From Ewingella americana (lineage in GTDB: Bacteria; Pseudomonadota; Gammaproteobacteria; Enterobacterales; Enterobacteriaceae): a DNA stretch of 64,000 bases. Positions 10,847 through 24,323 of this stretch are shown here, piece after piece. The first letter of the stretch is position 1; each line of letters starts with the position of its first letter. Location: contig NZ_RCZD01000018.1 in NCBI RefSeq assembly GCF_006438725.1, positions 1 to 64,000 on the forward strand. The letters run 5' to 3'. A program made the translations under genes and the position numbers. Under the pieces are notes generated by a model. The model saw nothing but the letters and a program-made list of their open reading frames with translations. It was not told the DNA's origin and did not search any database.

Positions 10847-12316
10847 ATGTTCAGCCTGGAATCACTCGATCTCTTACTGTCGATCAGCGAAGGCGAACTG
10901 ATCGACGAATTGATCATCGTGTTACTGGCAACGCCACAGTTGGCGGTTTTCTTCGAGAAATTCCCCAGACTCAAGCGTGCGCTGACCAAAGATCTCCCTG
11001 AGTGGAAGTTCCGCCTGCGCCAGAGGATCCACGACACCCCCGTGCCACCGGACTTAGCCAAAGAGTTCTACCTTTATCAGCACTGTCAGCAGATTGACGC
11101 CGCCACTTTTCAGTCTGAGCTGGCAACGCTGGTAGATTCGCTGGAAACGCTGAACTCTCCCTTTATTACCGAAGCCCGTTCACTACAGCAAAATGCCGAT
11201 GAAACGCGAAGCCCGCGAACCGGCAATAGTTTCCACACCCTGTTCTTACAGCGCTGGCGGCTGAATCTCACCTTCCAGACGGTGACCGTTCATCATCAGC
11301 TGCTCGAACAAGAACAGGAACAGTTACAGGAAGAGCTCCAGCAGCGGCTGGAACTGAGTGGTGAACTCTCTCCTTTATTAGCAGAGAACGATGCCGCCGC
11401 CGGTCGCTTGTGGGATATGAGCAAAGGCCAGCGCCAGCGCGGTGAAGTACAGTCGCTGGCACGTTACGGCAGTTTTTTGCAGCAACAACCTGAATTACAA
11501 AAGCTGGCAGAACAGCTGGGACGCAGCCAGACGGCCAAAACCAGCCCGCATGATGACGCAAAAATGGAAGAGCACCGGCTGATGGTACGAGAACCGGCCA
11601 CCGTGCCGGAAGAGGTCAACGGTATCCATCAGAGCGATGACATTCTGCGGCTGATGCCAACCGAACTGGGCACGCTGGGCATTCCTGAACTCGAATATGA
11701 ATTTTACCGGCGGCTACTGGAAAAGCGTCTGATGACCTATCGCCTGCAAGGTGACGTCTGGCGGGAAAAAGTGGTTAAACGGCCCGTGGTGCATCAGCAA
11801 CAAGAACCCCAGCCGCGCGGGCCTTTTGTCGTTTGTGTGGATACATCAGGTTCCATGGGTGGGTTCAACGAGCAGTGCGCCAAGGCGTTCTGCCTTGCCT
11901 TGCTGAGAATAGCCCTGGCTGATAACCGCCGCTGCTACATCATGTTGTTTGCCAGCGATGTCATTCACTACGAACTGACCTCATCCAACGGCCTGGATCA
12001 GGCACTGCGTTTTCTGGGTCAGCATTTTCGCGGCGGTACCGATTTGGCAGCCTGCCTGACGGCCACGCTGGATAAACTCTCTTCACCGGAATGGCAAGAC
12101 GCCGATGCGGTGATCATCTCTGACTTCATCGCCCAAAGGCTGCCAGATGACGTAAAGAAGAGGGTGAAGCGTTTACAGCAGGATAAACATCACCGCTTTC
12201 ATGCCCTGGCCATGTCCCATTATGGCAAGCCTGGCATCATGCGCATTTTCGACCACATATGGCGCTTTGATACCGGGATGAAAAGCCGCGTTCAGCGCCG
12301 CTGGCAACGACCATAA
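10847..12316 (+). CDS. viaA: VWA-domain protein ViaA
   Basis: A 489-residue partner of RavA that stimulates its ATPase activity. The C-terminal von Willebrand A domain has an intact MIDAS motif, DTSGSMGG, starting at about residue 332, and FRGGTDL supplies the conserved threonine. The N-terminal half is helical with Gln/Glu-rich stretches. It is cotranscribed with ravA (3-base gap). Downstream, asnA of E. coli is missing and asnC follows after 148 bases. Confidence 0.95.
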   Translation: MFSLESLDLLLSISEGELIDELIIVLLATPQLAVFFEKFPRLKRALTKDLPEWKFRLRQRIHDTPVPPDLAKEFYLYQHCQQIDAATFQSELATLVDSLETLNSPFITEARSLQQNADETRSPRTGNSFHTLFLQRWRLNLTFQTVTVHHQLLEQEQEQLQEELQQRLELSGELSPLLAENDAAAGRLWDMSKGQRQRGEVQSLARYGSFLQQQPELQKLAEQLGRSQTAKTSPHDDAKMEEHRLMVREPATVPEEVNGIHQSDDILRLMPTELGTLGIPELEYEFYRRLLEKRLMTYRLQGDVWREKVVKRPVVHQQQEPQPRGPFVVCVDTSGSMGGFNEQCAKAFCLALLRIALADNRRCYIMLFASDVIHYELTSSNGLDQALRFLGQHFRGGTDLAACLTATLDKLSSPEWQDADAVIISDFIAQRLPDDVKKRVKRLQQDKHHRFHALAMSHYGKPGIMRIFDHIWRFDTGMKSRVQRRWQRP

Positions 12317-12403
12317 ACTTGCAGGTGAACAACACGGAGAGTGAGTACCCCATCAATAAAATGGGCCTAATGCTTAACATCCAACAATAAATATTGCCTC
12401 GAA

Positions 12404-12450
12404 ATTCTTATTCCTTCATTTTTAGGAGGAATTCGTAATGAAATAAGAAT
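12404..12450 (+). promoter_or_regulatory. asnC leader hairpin with a two-codon minigene
   Basis: ATTCTTATT...TTCATT (12404-12420) pairs with AATGAAATAAGAAT (12437-12450) apart from a 3-base bulge. In the loop is a full AGGAGG (12424-12429) placed 7 bases before ATG AAA TAA. The true asnC ribosome site (GAGGAAAAAG) follows. The structure could be an AsnC operator or a translation control element. Confidence 0.45.
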
Positions 12451-12464
12451 CTCTGAGGAAAAAG

Positions 12465-12926
12465 ATGACTGAAATTTATCAGATCGATAATCTCGATCGC
12501 GCCATTCTTAACGCCCTAATGGAAAACGCCCGCACGGCCTATGCTGAACTGGCAAAGGTGTTTGCCGTCAGCCCGGGAACCATTCACGTGCGGGTGGAAA
12601 AAATGAAGCAGGCGGGGATTATCACCGGGGCCAATGTCACCGTGAACCCGAAACAACTGGGCTACGACGTGTGCTGCTTTATTGGCATCATTCTCAAAAG
12701 CGCCAAGGATTACCCTTCTGCACTAAAAAAGCTGGAAAGTATTGAAGAAGTCGTCGAAGCCTATTACACGACGGGGCATTACAGCATCTTCATCAAGATC
12801 ATGTGCCGCTCCATAGATTCGCTGCAACACGTACTTATCAACAAGATTCAGACCATTGACGAGATCCAGTCAACTGAGACCCTGATCTCCCTGCAGAACC
12901 CCATTATGCGTACCATCAAGCCATGA
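12465..12926 (+). CDS. asnC: Lrp/AsnC-family regulator AsnC
   Basis: Asparagine-responsive activator of asnA and autoregulator in E. coli. The 153 residues contain an N-terminal winged helix (residues 8-65, VSPGTIHVRVEKMKQAGII) and a C-terminal RAM ligand domain, with near identity to E. coli AsnC (YYTTGHYSIFIKIMCRS). The divergent asnA gene that normally lies upstream is absent. mioC follows after 89 bases. Confidence 0.95.
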   Translation: MTEIYQIDNLDRAILNALMENARTAYAELAKVFAVSPGTIHVRVEKMKQAGIITGANVTVNPKQLGYDVCCFIGIILKSAKDYPSALKKLESIEEVVEAYYTTGHYSIFIKIMCRSIDSLQHVLINKIQTIDEIQSTETLISLQNPIMRTIKP

Positions 12927-12947
12927 GACAAAATTTATATCCCCCTA

Positions 12948-12987
12948 TTATCCACAGGTAGATCCCAGCTGATTCACAGCGTACAAT
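12948..12987 (+). promoter_or_regulatory. mioC promoter with DnaA box
   Basis: A perfect DnaA box TTATCCACA lies at 12948-12956 and a -10-like TACAAT at 12982-12987; the -35 is weak. In E. coli DnaA represses the mioC promoter, which transcribes into oriC, and the arrangement here is the same. Confidence 0.6.
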
Positions 12988-13015
12988 GTCGTTTCTTTTA
13001 TCGGGTGAGAGCATT

Positions 13016-13459
13016 ATGTCTGACATTACCCTGATCAGTGGCAGTACGCTTGGCAGTGCTGAATATGTCGCTGAACACGTCGCAGAAAAATTGGAAGAGG
13101 CGGGTTTCAGCACTCAGACGTTTCATGGCCCTGAGCTGTATGAAGTGCCGACTGAGGGCATTTGGCTGGTAGTGTGTTCAACGCATGGTGCCGGTGATGT
13201 TCCCGATAATCTTCAGCCTTTCCTTGAACAGCTGGAAGAACAGCAGCCGGATCTGTCAAAAGTCCGTTTTGGCGCGCTGGGATTAGGCAGCAGTGAATAC
13301 GACACGTTTTGCGGTGCGATCCGATCCCTGGATCAAAAACTGACCTCTTTAGGAGCAAAACGCATCGGTGATCGCATTGAGATCGACGTTACCCAACATG
13401 AGATTCCTGAAGATCCCGCAGAGATTTGGGTGATCAACTGGATTAATTTAATCAAATAA
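13016..13459 (+). CDS. mioC: Flavodoxin-like protein MioC
   Basis: A 147-residue FMN-binding flavodoxin-fold protein, same length as E. coli MioC, implicated in biotin synthase activity in vitro. The FMN phosphate loop is SGSTLGSAEYVAE near the N-terminus; STHGAGDVPDN and GLGSSEYDTFCGA are the other flavin-contacting loops. The ATG at 13016 is preceded by GGTGAGAG; an ATG 10 codons upstream would add an unmatched tail. Its transcription reads into oriC. Confidence 0.95.
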   Translation: MSDITLISGSTLGSAEYVAEHVAEKLEEAGFSTQTFHGPELYEVPTEGIWLVVCSTHGAGDVPDNLQPFLEQLEEQQPDLSKVRFGALGLGSSEYDTFCGAIRSLDQKLTSLGAKRIGDRIEIDVTQHEIPEDPAEIWVINWINLIK

Positions 13460-13470
13460 GTGTAAATTTC

Positions 13471-13750
13471 CAGCGATCAGATGTGGATAACTATGCTTAA
13501 AAGCAGGGTAAAACCGGTAGTTATCCCTCTAACAACCTTAGGTCACATTTCATGCTGTGGATAAGTCTTCATTTTGATCCCAGCTTATACTGAGCAGGAT
13601 CACCGATCATTCACAGCATTCGATCCTCGCTAGGGTATTGATCTTCTTCGTCAATAAGCACTTATGCACAGAGGATCGCGATCCTAATAGAAGTATTAAT
13701 AAGAGATCTTTAAATAAAAAAGATCTTCTTTTAATTAGGGACGATCCCCT
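13471..13750. other. oriC: Chromosomal replication origin oriC
   Basis: Lies between mioC and mnmG as in E. coli. It holds 11 GATC sites in about 275 bases. DnaA boxes: R4 TGTGGATAA at 13482-13490, an R3-type box TTATCCCTC at 13521-13529, R2 TGTGGATAA at 13556-13564 and R1 TTATGCACA at 13662-13670. The A+T-rich unwinding region with three GATC-containing 13-mer-like repeats spans about 13695-13746 on the mnmG side. An IHF-like segment lies between R1 and 13622. No protein gene is present in 13460-13838. Confidence 0.95.
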
Positions 13751-13755
13751 GGGAC

Positions 13756-13783
13756 TTGTGGAAGCTCTAAACTTGAGTAGAAT
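13756..13783 (+). promoter_or_regulatory. mnmG (gidA) promoter
   Basis: TTGTGG (13756-13761), 16 bases, TAGAAT (13778-13783) and then a C-rich discriminator. In E. coli transcription from this promoter leads away from oriC and affects initiation. Confidence 0.55.
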
Positions 13784-13838
13784 CCCTCCTCCCAACACCA
13801 CACATCATTTCATCGCATGAACTCCGAGGTGCAGTACC

Positions 13839-15728
13839 ATGTTTTATCCAGAACAATTTGACGTCATCATCATCGGTGGTGGCCATGCAGGCACCGAAGC
13901 CGCCATGGCTTCAGCCAGAATGGGACGTCAAACTCTGTTGTTGACCCACAATATCGACACGCTGGGACAAATGTCGTGTAACCCTGCTATTGGCGGGATC
14001 GGCAAAGGACATCTGGTTAAAGAAGTGGATGCACTCGGTGGATTAATGGCAACGGCGATTGACCATGCGGGGATACAGTTTAGGATACTAAACGCCAGCA
14101 AAGGACCTGCGGTGCGGGCAACACGTGCTCAGGCTGACCGAGTCCTTTATCGACAGGCGATCCGGACAGCGCTGGAGAACCAGCCGAACCTAATGATCTT
14201 CCAGCAACCTGTTGAAGATCTTATCGTTGAGAACGATCGTGTCGTTGGCGCTGTAACCCAAATGGGCCTGAAATTCCGCGCCAAAGCAGTGGTGCTGACG
14301 GTAGGCACCTTCCTGGATGGCAAGATCCACATTGGTCTGGAAAATTATAGTGGTGGCCGTGCAGGCGATCCTCCAGCCATTTCGCTTTCACAGCGTTTGC
14401 GTGAACTGCCATTTCGTGTGAATCGCCTCAAAACCGGTACACCTCCGCGTATTGACGCACGTTCGATCGATTTTAGCTCTCTTGCTCCACAGCATGGTGA
14501 CAACCCGGCGCCAGTCTTCTCGTTCATGGGCAATGTGTCGCAACATCCGCGCCAAATCCCGTGTTACATGACCTACACCAATGAAAAAACGCATGATGTG
14601 ATCCGCAATAATCTTGATCGCAGCCCGATGTACGCCGGGATCATTGAAGGGATCGGCCCGCGTTACTGCCCGTCGATCGAAGATAAAGTCATGCGTTTTG
14701 CCGATCGGACCTCTCACCAGATCTTCCTTGAACCAGAAGGCCTGACCAGTAACGAAGTCTATCCAAACGGGATCTCTACCAGCCTGCCATTTGACGTACA
14801 GATGCAAATCGTCCGTTCCATGCAGGGGATGGAAAATGCCGTGATCGTTCGTCCAGGCTATGCCATCGAATATGATTTTTTTGACCCACGTGATTTAAAA
14901 CCTACGCTGGAAAGCAAATTTATTGCCGGTCTGTTCTTTGCCGGGCAAATTAACGGAACCACTGGCTATGAAGAAGCCGCAGCACAGGGCTTGCTGGCTG
15001 GTATGAATGCAGCTCGCAGCGCCAGTGATGAAGAGGGCTGGGCACCGCGTCGTGACCAGGCTTACCTTGGCGTACTGGTCGACGACCTTTGCACTCTTGG
15101 TACCAAAGAACCGTACCGCATGTTTACCTCACGTGCTGAATACCGGTTGATGCTGCGTGAAGACAATGCCGATTTGCGGCTGACAGAAAAAGGTCGTGAG
15201 CTGGGTCTGGTAGACGATGCCCGTTGGGCGCGTTTCAACCAAAAACTGGAAATGATCGAGCTGGAACGTCAGCGTCTTCGTGGAATTTGGGTTAACCCGC
15301 GTTCTGAGCAGGTAGAATTAGTCAACGCGAACCTTTCGGCGCCGCTTTCAAAAGAAGCCAGCGCGGAAGAGCTGCTGCGTCGCCCTGAAATGACCTATGC
15401 ACTGTTAACCAGCCTCGCTCCATTCGCGCCATCAGTTCCTGATGTTCAGGCTGCTGAGCAGGTGGAGATCCAGGTAAAATATGAAGGTTATATCGCCCGC
15501 CAGCAGGATGAGATCGAAAAACAGCAGCGCAACGAAAACACCCTGTTGCCGCTGGATCTCGACTATCGCGAGGTAAACGGCCTGTCGAACGAAGTGATCG
15601 CCAAACTTAACGATCACAAACCGATGTCTATAGGTCAGGCAACACGTATTTCCGGTATTACACCAGCAGCCATCTCAATTTTGCTTATCTGGTTGAAGAA
15701 ACAGGGTCTGCTGCGCCGCAGCGCCTGA
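13839..15728 (+). CDS. mnmG: tRNA uridine-5-carboxymethylaminomethyl modification enzyme MnmG
   Basis: A 629-residue FAD enzyme that, with MnmE (also in this window), adds the cmnm5 group to U34 of certain tRNAs. The N-terminal FAD-binding loop GGGHAGTEA is at residues 13-21; [22 protein letters not shown] and the C-terminal helical tRNA/MnmE-binding domain are intact. First gene after oriC; rsmG follows after 131 bases that include an imperfect hairpin around 15743-15772. Confidence 0.97.
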   Translation: MFYPEQFDVIIIGGGHAGTEAAMASARMGRQTLLLTHNIDTLGQMSCNPAIGGIGKGHLVKEVDALGGLMATAIDHAGIQFRILNASKGPAVRATRAQADRVLYRQAIRTALENQPNLMIFQQPVEDLIVENDRVVGAVTQMGLKFRAKAVVLTVGTFLDGKIHIGLENYSGGRAGDPPAISLSQRLRELPFRVNRLKTGTPPRIDARSIDFSSLAPQHGDNPAPVFSFMGNVSQHPRQIPCYMTYTNEKTHDVIRNNLDRSPMYAGIIEGIGPRYCPSIEDKVMRFADRTSHQIFLEPEGLTSNEVYPNGISTSLPFDVQMQIVRSMQGMENAVIVRPGYAIEYDFFDPRDLKPTLESKFIAGLFFAGQINGTTGYEEAAAQGLLAGMNAARSASDEEGWAPRRDQAYLGVLVDDLCTLGTKEPYRMFTSRAEYRLMLREDNADLRLTEKGRELGLVDDARWARFNQKLEMIELERQRLRGIWVNPRSEQVELVNANLSAPLSKEASAEELLRRPEMTYALLTSLAPFAPSVPDVQAAEQVEIQVKYEGYIARQQDEIEKQQRNENTLLPLDLDYREVNGLSNEVIAKLNDHKPMSIGQATRISGITPAAISILLIWLKKQGLLRRSA

Positions 15729-15859
15729 GTTATCTCACCTTCTGGTCGCCGACTGATTTCAGTCAGGCGGCCAAATCCTGCTTTTCCCGCCTCTCAGGCT
15801 GATTTATCATTCTTGTCCCGGGCTTCTCCGGGCCTACGTTTTGTCAGAGGACCTCCATT

Positions 15860-16480
15860 GTGCATAAGAAATTAGACTCGCTGCTTGCTGCGGCAGAATT
15901 AACGCTACCCGATCAGCAAAAATTGCAGTTAGTCGCCTACGTCGAAATGCTGCACAAATGGAATAAGGCCTACAACCTGACGTCAGTTCGTGATCCGATG
16001 CAGATGTTGGTGCGTCACATCATGGACAGTATCGTGGTCAACGCTCACCTGACCGGCTCACGTTTTATTGATGTCGGAACCGGACCGGGTTTACCAGGCA
16101 TTCCGTTGGCTATTGTCCGCCCTGATTCACATTTCACTTTGCTGGACAGTCTGGGCAAGCGCGTGCGTTTCCTGCGTCAGGTGCAACATGAGCTGGGTCT
16201 AACCAATATTGAAGCCGTACAGAGCCGCGTCGAAACGTTCATTCCTGAACCTCCTTTCGATGGGGTTATCAGCCGCGCCTTCGCCTCGTTGCAAGACATG
16301 CTCTCCTGGTGCCATCACTTACCCGCGAAAGGGCAGGGACGTTTTTATGCCCTAAAAGGCGTGCGTCCTGATGATGAGCTAAGTTCACTTCCTGATGGGA
16401 TTGAGCTTGAAGGGGTGGTTAAATTACGGGTGCCAGAACTTGATGCGGAACGTCATTTGGTGATTCTTAAAGCAAACTAA
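15860..16480 (+). CDS. rsmG: 16S rRNA (guanine527-N7)-methyltransferase RsmG
   Basis: Methylates G527 of 16S rRNA using S-adenosylmethionine; loss gives low-level streptomycin resistance in relatives. The 206 residues include the SAM motif [10 protein letters not shown] (71-80) and [12 protein letters not shown]. The start is a GTG preceded by GAGGACC. It follows mnmG in the usual gidA-gidB order. Confidence 0.96.
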   Translation: MHKKLDSLLAAAELTLPDQQKLQLVAYVEMLHKWNKAYNLTSVRDPMQMLVRHIMDSIVVNAHLTGSRFIDVGTGPGLPGIPLAIVRPDSHFTLLDSLGKRVRFLRQVQHELGLTNIEAVQSRVETFIPEPPFDGVISRAFASLQDMLSWCHHLPAKGQGRFYALKGVRPDDELSSLPDGIELEGVVKLRVPELDAERHLVILKAN

Positions 16481-17127
16481 ATTTGCGGTGAGTCAATAAA
16501 TCTTCAGAATTCAAATGTGTATGAAAGGTAAAATAAGCACGCTAAGCAAATGGGGGAAGTCTTTTCTCATTTACCTCATTTTTACACTTTGATAGCACTT
16601 GAATGACCTTTTTGATTTAATCAGGCCTGAAATAGTCTGTTTCGCGAATAAATTATTGGCCTGGCCGCCTTAATGAAAATGTAATGAGAATGTTGTTATT
16701 TGTTGGTCTAATGTTTCATCTTGGTGTTGCTATTTCTCATTCTGTTTTAACAATCACTGTTTTTACATCATCATATTGATTATTAAAGGTTTTAAAAGGC
16801 TTCTTTAGCTAAAGACAATCCATAGCAGTCGCGTATAAGAGAATAAAGTTAGTAATTATGTGATCGGGCGCACGCTTCTTTGTTAATCAATGGAATAATC
16901 AGGCAAATGCACGAGGGCAATTCCCAGCTATAGTTTGCTTATGAAAATAGTGATAAAGGGTAAAATTTAAATAATTGTTCACCTTTTCGCTACTTATCCA
17001 TTGAATTCGTTTGAGTGGCCCGTATAATTTGCACGTTTTTTGCTGCTTGACTCAAAACCGTAAAGGCTATGATATACGGCACTCAGCATACCTCTAGCTA
17101 GGTACTTGTACGGAGAGAACAAACGTC
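16481..17127 (+). other. Long non-coding region before the atp operon, with promoters
   Basis: A+T-rich 647 bases without a convincing gene, matching in position and size the rsmG-atpI gap of E. coli. Two promoter candidates: TTGAAT (17001-17006), 16 bases, TATAAT (17023-17028); and TTGACT (17047-17052), 17 bases, TGATAT (17070-17075). The second is nearest to atpI. Confidence 0.6.
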
Positions 17128-17526
17128 ATGTCTGTACCGGGTATTTTAAACAGTAAGAACGGCGCGAAGATGGCCAGGAAACTGTTAATACTGCAGTTAC
17201 TGACCTTTGTTCTGCTCAGTGCGTTATTTGGCTTTAAAAGCCTGACATGGACGACGTCAGCCTTGATGGGAGGGATGGCCGCCTGGCTACCCAACGTACT
17301 GTTCATGCTGTTTGCATGGCGTCATCAGGCGCATACAACGGTATCTGGACGGGTTGCCTGGACTTTTGCCATCGGAGAAGCGCTGAAGGTTCTGATAACG
17401 ATTATCTTGATGATTATCGCGCTGGGCCTGTTCAAAGCGGTTTTTGCTCCGCTGGGTTTGGCTTATTTATCGGTGTTGATGACACAGATTTTAGCACCGG
17501 CCGTCATTAACAGTTACCGTACTTAA
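17128..17526 (+). CDS. atpI: F0F1 ATP synthase accessory protein AtpI
   Basis: A 132-residue membrane protein with four hydrophobic segments and the conserved stretch PNVLFMLFAWRHQAHT. AtpI assists c-ring assembly and possibly Mg2+ uptake; it is not a structural subunit. First gene of the operon. The start at 17128 has GGAGAG upstream at a long distance; an internal Met at residue 15 is an alternative. Confidence 0.92.
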   Translation: MSVPGILNSKNGAKMARKLLILQLLTFVLLSALFGFKSLTWTTSALMGGMAAWLPNVLFMLFAWRHQAHTTVSGRVAWTFAIGEALKVLITIILMIIALGLFKAVFAPLGLAYLSVLMTQILAPAVINSYRT

Positions 17527-17533
17527 CTACTAA

Positions 17534-18325
<792 letters not shown>

Positions 18326-18346
18326 TTTTCTTTCAACACTACTGCG

Positions 18347-18661
<315 letters not shown>

Positions 18662-18679
18662 TGAAAGAGGCATTGTGCT

Positions 18680-19150
18680 GTGAATCTTAACGCAACAATC
18701 CTCGGCCAGGCTATCGCGTTTGTCCTGTTTGTTCTGTTCTGCATGAAGTACGTATGGCCGCCAATTATGGCTGCCATCGAAAAACGTCAGAAAGAAATTT
18801 CTGAAGGTTTATCTTCCGCAGAACGTGCCAAAAAAGAACTGGATTTAGCGCAAGCCGATGCGACCGACCAACTGAAGAAAGCCAAAGCTGAAGCTCAGGT
18901 AATCATCGACCAGGCGAACAAGCGTAAAGCCCAGATCGTCGACGAAGCGAAAACCGAAGCCGAGCAGGAACGTAACAAGATCGTAGCGCAAGCTAAGGCA
19001 GAGATTGACGCCGAACGCCAACGCGCACGTGAAGAGTTGCGTAAGCAAGTCGGGATTTTGGCTATTGCTGGCGCCGAGAAGATCATCGAACGTTCCGTAG
19101 ATGAAGCTGCTAACAGCGACATCGTTGATAAACTGGTCGCTGAACTGTAA
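18680..19150 (+). CDS. atpF: ATP synthase F0 subunit b
   Basis: The 156-residue peripheral stalk subunit: one N-terminal membrane helix (residues 5-25) and a long charged coiled coil rich in Ala, Lys and Glu. The start is GTG (GTGAATCTTAACGC), as in E. coli. atpH begins 14 bases after its stop. Confidence 0.97.
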   Translation: MNLNATILGQAIAFVLFVLFCMKYVWPPIMAAIEKRQKEISEGLSSAERAKKELDLAQADATDQLKKAKAEAQVIIDQANKRKAQIVDEAKTEAEQERNKIVAQAKAEIDAERQRAREELRKQVGILAIAGAEKIIERSVDEAANSDIVDKLVAEL

Positions 19151-19164
19151 GGAGGGAGGGGCTG

Positions 19165-19698
19165 ATGTCTGAATTTGTAACTGTAGCTCGCCCCTACGCC
19201 AAAGCAGCTTTTGACTTTGCCGTTGAGCACCAAAGCTTAGATCGCTGGCAGTCCATGTTAGCGTTCACGGCTCAAGTCACACGCAATGAACAGATTGAAG
19301 AACTGCTTTCCGGGGCTTTAGCTCCAGAGACCATGTCTCAAACGTTTATCGCGGTATGTGGTGAACAACTCGACGACGCAGGCCAAAATCTGATTAAGGT
19401 TATGGCTGAAAATGGGCGTTTACGCGTTCTTCCGGAAGTGCTGCAACAGTTCATCGAACTGCGGGCCTCTTTAGAGGCCATTGCTGAAGTGGAAGTCACT
19501 TCAGCAACTCCACTGTCCGAAGAGCAGCAGGCAAAAATTGCTGCTGCCATGGAAAAACGTCTGTCTCGCAAAGTTAAGCTGAATTGCAAAATTGACAAGT
19601 CTGTTCTTGCCGGTGTCGTAATCCGTGCAGGTGATATGGTGATTGATGGCAGCGTTCGCAGTCGTCTAGAACGCCTGGCAGACGTCTTGCAGTCTTAA
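19165..19698 (+). CDS. atpH: ATP synthase F1 subunit delta
   Basis: A 177-residue OSCP/delta protein that links the b-stalk to the top of the alpha-beta head. The family opening [14 protein letters not shown] and the C-terminal [22 protein letters not shown] are conserved. A strong AAGGAGGG ribosome site precedes the ATG. Confidence 0.97.
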   Translation: MSEFVTVARPYAKAAFDFAVEHQSLDRWQSMLAFTAQVTRNEQIEELLSGALAPETMSQTFIAVCGEQLDDAGQNLIKVMAENGRLRVLPEVLQQFIELRASLEAIAEVEVTSATPLSEEQQAKIAAAMEKRLSRKVKLNCKIDKSVLAGVVIRAGDMVIDGSVRSRLERLADVLQS

Positions 19699-19710
19699 GG
19701 GGACTGGAGC

Positions 19711-21252
19711 ATGCAACTGAATTCCACCGAAATCAGCGAACTGATAAAGCAGCGCATTGCTCAGTTCAATGTAGTGAGCGAAGCTCACAATGAAGGTACT
19801 ATCGTTTCCGTCAGTGACGGGATCATCCGCGTACACGGCTTGGCCGATGTTATGCAAGGGGAAATGATTGCGTTGCCGGGTAACCGTTACGCTATCGCCC
19901 TGAACCTGGAGCGTGACTCCGTAGGTGCCGTAGTCATGGGCCCTTACGCCGATCTCGCCGAAGGGATGAAAGTAAAATGTACTGGCCGTATCCTGGAAGT
20001 TCCCGTTGGCCGTGGCCTGTTAGGTCGCGTTGTTAACACCCTGGGTGCGCCAATTGACGGTAAAGGTCCGGTAGAACACGACGGCTTCTCAGCTGTTGAA
20101 GCTATCGCGCCTGGCGTTATCGAACGTCAATCCGTAGACCAACCTGTGCAGACAGGCTACAAATCCGTTGATGCCATGATCCCAATCGGTCGTGGTCAGC
20201 GTGAATTGGTCATCGGTGACCGTCAAACCGGTAAAACTGCTCTGGCTATTGATGCGATCATCAACCAGCGCGAATCCGGCATCAAATGTATCTATGTGGC
20301 TATCGGCCAGAAAGCGTCCACCATTTCTAACGTGGTTCGTAAACTGGAAGAGCACGGCGCACTGGAAAACACCATCGTTGTTGTTGCGACTGCATCAGAA
20401 TCTGCTGCACTGCAATACCTGGCACCGTACTCCGGCTGCGCGATGGGTGAATACTTCCGTGACCGCGGTGAAGACGCACTGATCGTTTATGATGACCTGT
20501 CTAAACAGGCTGTTGCTTACCGTCAGATTTCCCTGCTGCTTCGTCGTCCACCAGGTCGTGAAGCTTACCCAGGCGACGTTTTCTATCTCCACTCCCGTCT
20601 GCTCGAACGTGCTGCGCGTGTAAACGCCGACTACGTTGAAGCATTCACTAAGGGTGAAGTGAAAGGCAAAACAGGTTCCCTGACTGCGCTTCCGATTATC
20701 GAAACGCAAGCAGGCGACGTTTCCGCGTTCGTTCCGACCAACGTAATCTCGATTACCGATGGTCAGATCTTCCTGGAATCGAACCTGTTCAACGCCGGTA
20801 TCCGTCCTGCGGTGAACCCAGGGATTTCCGTATCCCGTGTTGGTGGTGCAGCTCAGACCAAAATCATGAAAAAACTGTCCGGTGGTATTCGTACCGCGCT
20901 GGCACAGTATCGTGAATTGGCTGCGTTCTCCCAGTTTGCTTCCGATTTGGATGAAGCAACGCGTAAACAGTTAAACCACGGTCAGAAAGTGACTGAACTG
21001 CTGAAACAGAAACAGTACGCGCCAATGTCTATCGTTGCGCAGTCACTGATTATCTTTGCAGCAGAACGTGGTTATCTGGAAGACGTTGACTTGTCTAAAG
21101 TCGGTAGCTTTGAAGCTGCGCTGTTGGCTTATGCTGACCGTGAGCACTCAGAGCTTCTGCAACAAATCAACCAAACTGGTGCGTACAACGATGAGATCGA
21201 GGGGAAATTCAAAAATATCCTCGATACCTTCAAAGCAACCCAGTCCTGGTAA
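19711..21252 (+). CDS. atpA: ATP synthase F1 subunit alpha
   Basis: The 513-residue non-catalytic nucleotide-binding subunit, same length as E. coli. Walker A GDRQTGKT is at residues 169-176; the arginine finger segment [10 protein letters not shown] is present. Confidence 0.98.
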   Translation: MQLNSTEISELIKQRIAQFNVVSEAHNEGTIVSVSDGIIRVHGLADVMQGEMIALPGNRYAIALNLERDSVGAVVMGPYADLAEGMKVKCTGRILEVPVGRGLLGRVVNTLGAPIDGKGPVEHDGFSAVEAIAPGVIERQSVDQPVQTGYKSVDAMIPIGRGQRELVIGDRQTGKTALAIDAIINQRESGIKCIYVAIGQKASTISNVVRKLEEHGALENTIVVVATASESAALQYLAPYSGCAMGEYFRDRGEDALIVYDDLSKQAVAYRQISLLLRRPPGREAYPGDVFYLHSRLLERAARVNADYVEAFTKGEVKGKTGSLTALPIIETQAGDVSAFVPTNVISITDGQIFLESNLFNAGIRPAVNPGISVSRVGGAAQTKIMKKLSGGIRTALAQYRELAAFSQFASDLDEATRKQLNHGQKVTELLKQKQYAPMSIVAQSLIIFAAERGYLEDVDLSKVGSFEAALLAYADREHSELLQQINQTGAYNDEIEGKFKNILDTFKATQSW

Positions 21253-21323
21253 CACTGATCGGCCTTGCTGCCCTGCATTATGCAGATAAGCAGCAGGCCG
21301 TTTGGTAATGAGGAGAAGCAGAG

Positions 21324-22187
21324 ATGGCCGGCGGAAAAGAGATACGTAGTAAGATCAGCAGCGTGCAAAACACGCAAAAGATCACTAAAGCGATGGAGAT
21401 GGTCGCCGCCTCCAAAATGCGTAAAACGCAGGATCGCATGGCGGCCAGCCGTCCTTATGCAGAAACCATTCGTGAAGTGATCGGTCACCTCGCGTTAGGT
21501 AATCTGGAATACAAGCACCCGTACCTGGATGAGCGTGACATTAAGCGCATCGGGTATCTGGTGGTGTCTACCGACCGTGGTCTTTGTGGTGGTCTGAACA
21601 TTAACCTGTTCAAAAAACTGCTGTCAGAGATGAAAGGCTGGTCCGAAAAAGGTGTTGAGGTCGACTTAGCCCTGATCGGTTCCAAAGCAGCCTCTTTCTT
21701 CAGTTCCGTGGGTGCCAACGTTGTGGCCCAGGTTACTGGCATGGGAGATAACCCTTCCCTGTCAGAACTGATCGGACCGGTGAAAGTGATGCTGCAGGCT
21801 TTCGACGAAGGTCGTTTAGACAAGTTATGCGTTGTTAGCAATAAATTCGTCAATACCATGTCTCAGGAACCACGCATCGTTCAGCTGTTGCCTCTGCCTC
21901 CGGCAGAAGATGGCGCGCTGGCGAAAAAATCCTGGGATTACCTGTATGAGCCAGACCCTAAAGCACTGCTGGATACCCTCCTGCGCCGCTATGTGGAATC
22001 TCAGGTTTATCAGGGCGTCGTAGAAAACCTGGCCAGCGAACAGGCCGCGCGAATGGTAGCGATGAAAGCCGCAACCGATAACGGCGGCAGCCTGATCAAA
22101 GAGCTGCAGTTGGTTTACAACAAAGCTCGTCAGGCCAGCATCACTCAGGAACTCACCGAGATCGTCGGGGGAGCCTCCGCGGTTTAA
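21324..22187 (+). CDS. atpG: ATP synthase F1 subunit gamma
   Basis: The 287-residue rotor shaft. The N-terminal helix [20 protein letters not shown] and the C-terminal helix ending [15 protein letters not shown] form the coiled coil inside the alpha-beta ring. The 71-base gap after atpA is the largest within the F1 part of the operon. Confidence 0.97.
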   Translation: MAGGKEIRSKISSVQNTQKITKAMEMVAASKMRKTQDRMAASRPYAETIREVIGHLALGNLEYKHPYLDERDIKRIGYLVVSTDRGLCGGLNINLFKKLLSEMKGWSEKGVEVDLALIGSKAASFFSSVGANVVAQVTGMGDNPSLSELIGPVKVMLQAFDEGRLDKLCVVSNKFVNTMSQEPRIVQLLPLPPAEDGALAKKSWDYLYEPDPKALLDTLLRRYVESQVYQGVVENLASEQAARMVAMKAATDNGGSLIKELQLVYNKARQASITQELTEIVGGASAV

Positions 22188-22192
22188 GCTAG

Positions 22193-23602
<1,410 letters not shown>

Positions 23603-23629
23603 CGCTAGTTTGTTGTGAGAGAGGATGAC

Positions 23630-24052
23630 ATGGCTGAAAAAGCTTACCATCTGGATGTAGTCAGTGCGGAAAAGAGAATGTTTTCCGGCATGGTACAGAA
23701 GATCCAGGTGACGGGTAGCGAAGGCGAACTGGGTATTTTCCCGGGGCATGCTCCGCTGCTCACCGCCATCAAGCCTGGCATGGTGCGCATTGTTAAAGAA
23801 CACGGTGAAGAAGAGTATATCTATCTCTCCGGCGGCATCCTTGAGGTGCAACCGAGCGCGACGACCGTGTTGGCTGACACTGCAATCCGTGGGCAAGACC
23901 TCGACGAAGCACGAGCGCTTGAAGCTAAGCGCAAAGCGGAAGAACACATCAGTGGTTCTCACGGCGACGTCGACTACGCTCAGGCGTCTGCGGAACTGGC
24001 TAAGGCGATCGCGAAACTTCGCGTTATCGAATTGACCAGAAAAGCGATGTAA
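23630..24052 (+). CDS. atpC: ATP synthase F1 subunit epsilon
   Basis: The 140-residue subunit with an N-terminal beta-sandwich and C-terminal helices that can inhibit ATP hydrolysis. I chose the ATG at 23630 ([15 protein letters not shown]), matching E. coli and preceded by AGAGGA; an upstream in-frame start would add five residues. Last gene of the operon. Confidence 0.96.
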   Translation: MAEKAYHLDVVSAEKRMFSGMVQKIQVTGSEGELGIFPGHAPLLTAIKPGMVRIVKEHGEEEYIYLSGGILEVQPSATTVLADTAIRGQDLDEARALEAKRKAEEHISGSHGDVDYAQASAELAKAIAKLRVIELTRKAM

Positions 24053-24065
24053 CGGCATCAGTTGA

Positions 24066-24094
24066 AAAGGCGACCTTCGGGTCGCTTTTTTTTT
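24066..24094 (+). terminator. atp operon terminator
   Basis: GCGACC-TTCG-GGTCGC stem-loop followed by nine T residues, 17 bases after the atpC stop. Confidence 0.93.
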
Positions 24095-24323
24095 GCCTTT
24101 AAAAAAGCCCTTTTTCAGCGTCATTCTCATGACATCACCGCATGTTAAGTGGAATACTAGACACCAAAGCAGACGCTTTATGGTCGATTTACTCTCTATC
24201 GTCTATAGCGTGTTCACCCCTTGCTGGCTGTGGCCTGCAGGCGGTTTTTGATGCGAAATATGTAGTAATCCTGTTACCTAACAGGTTACTTTTGTCCCTC
24301 AAATTGGATTTGTCAGGTTACCT

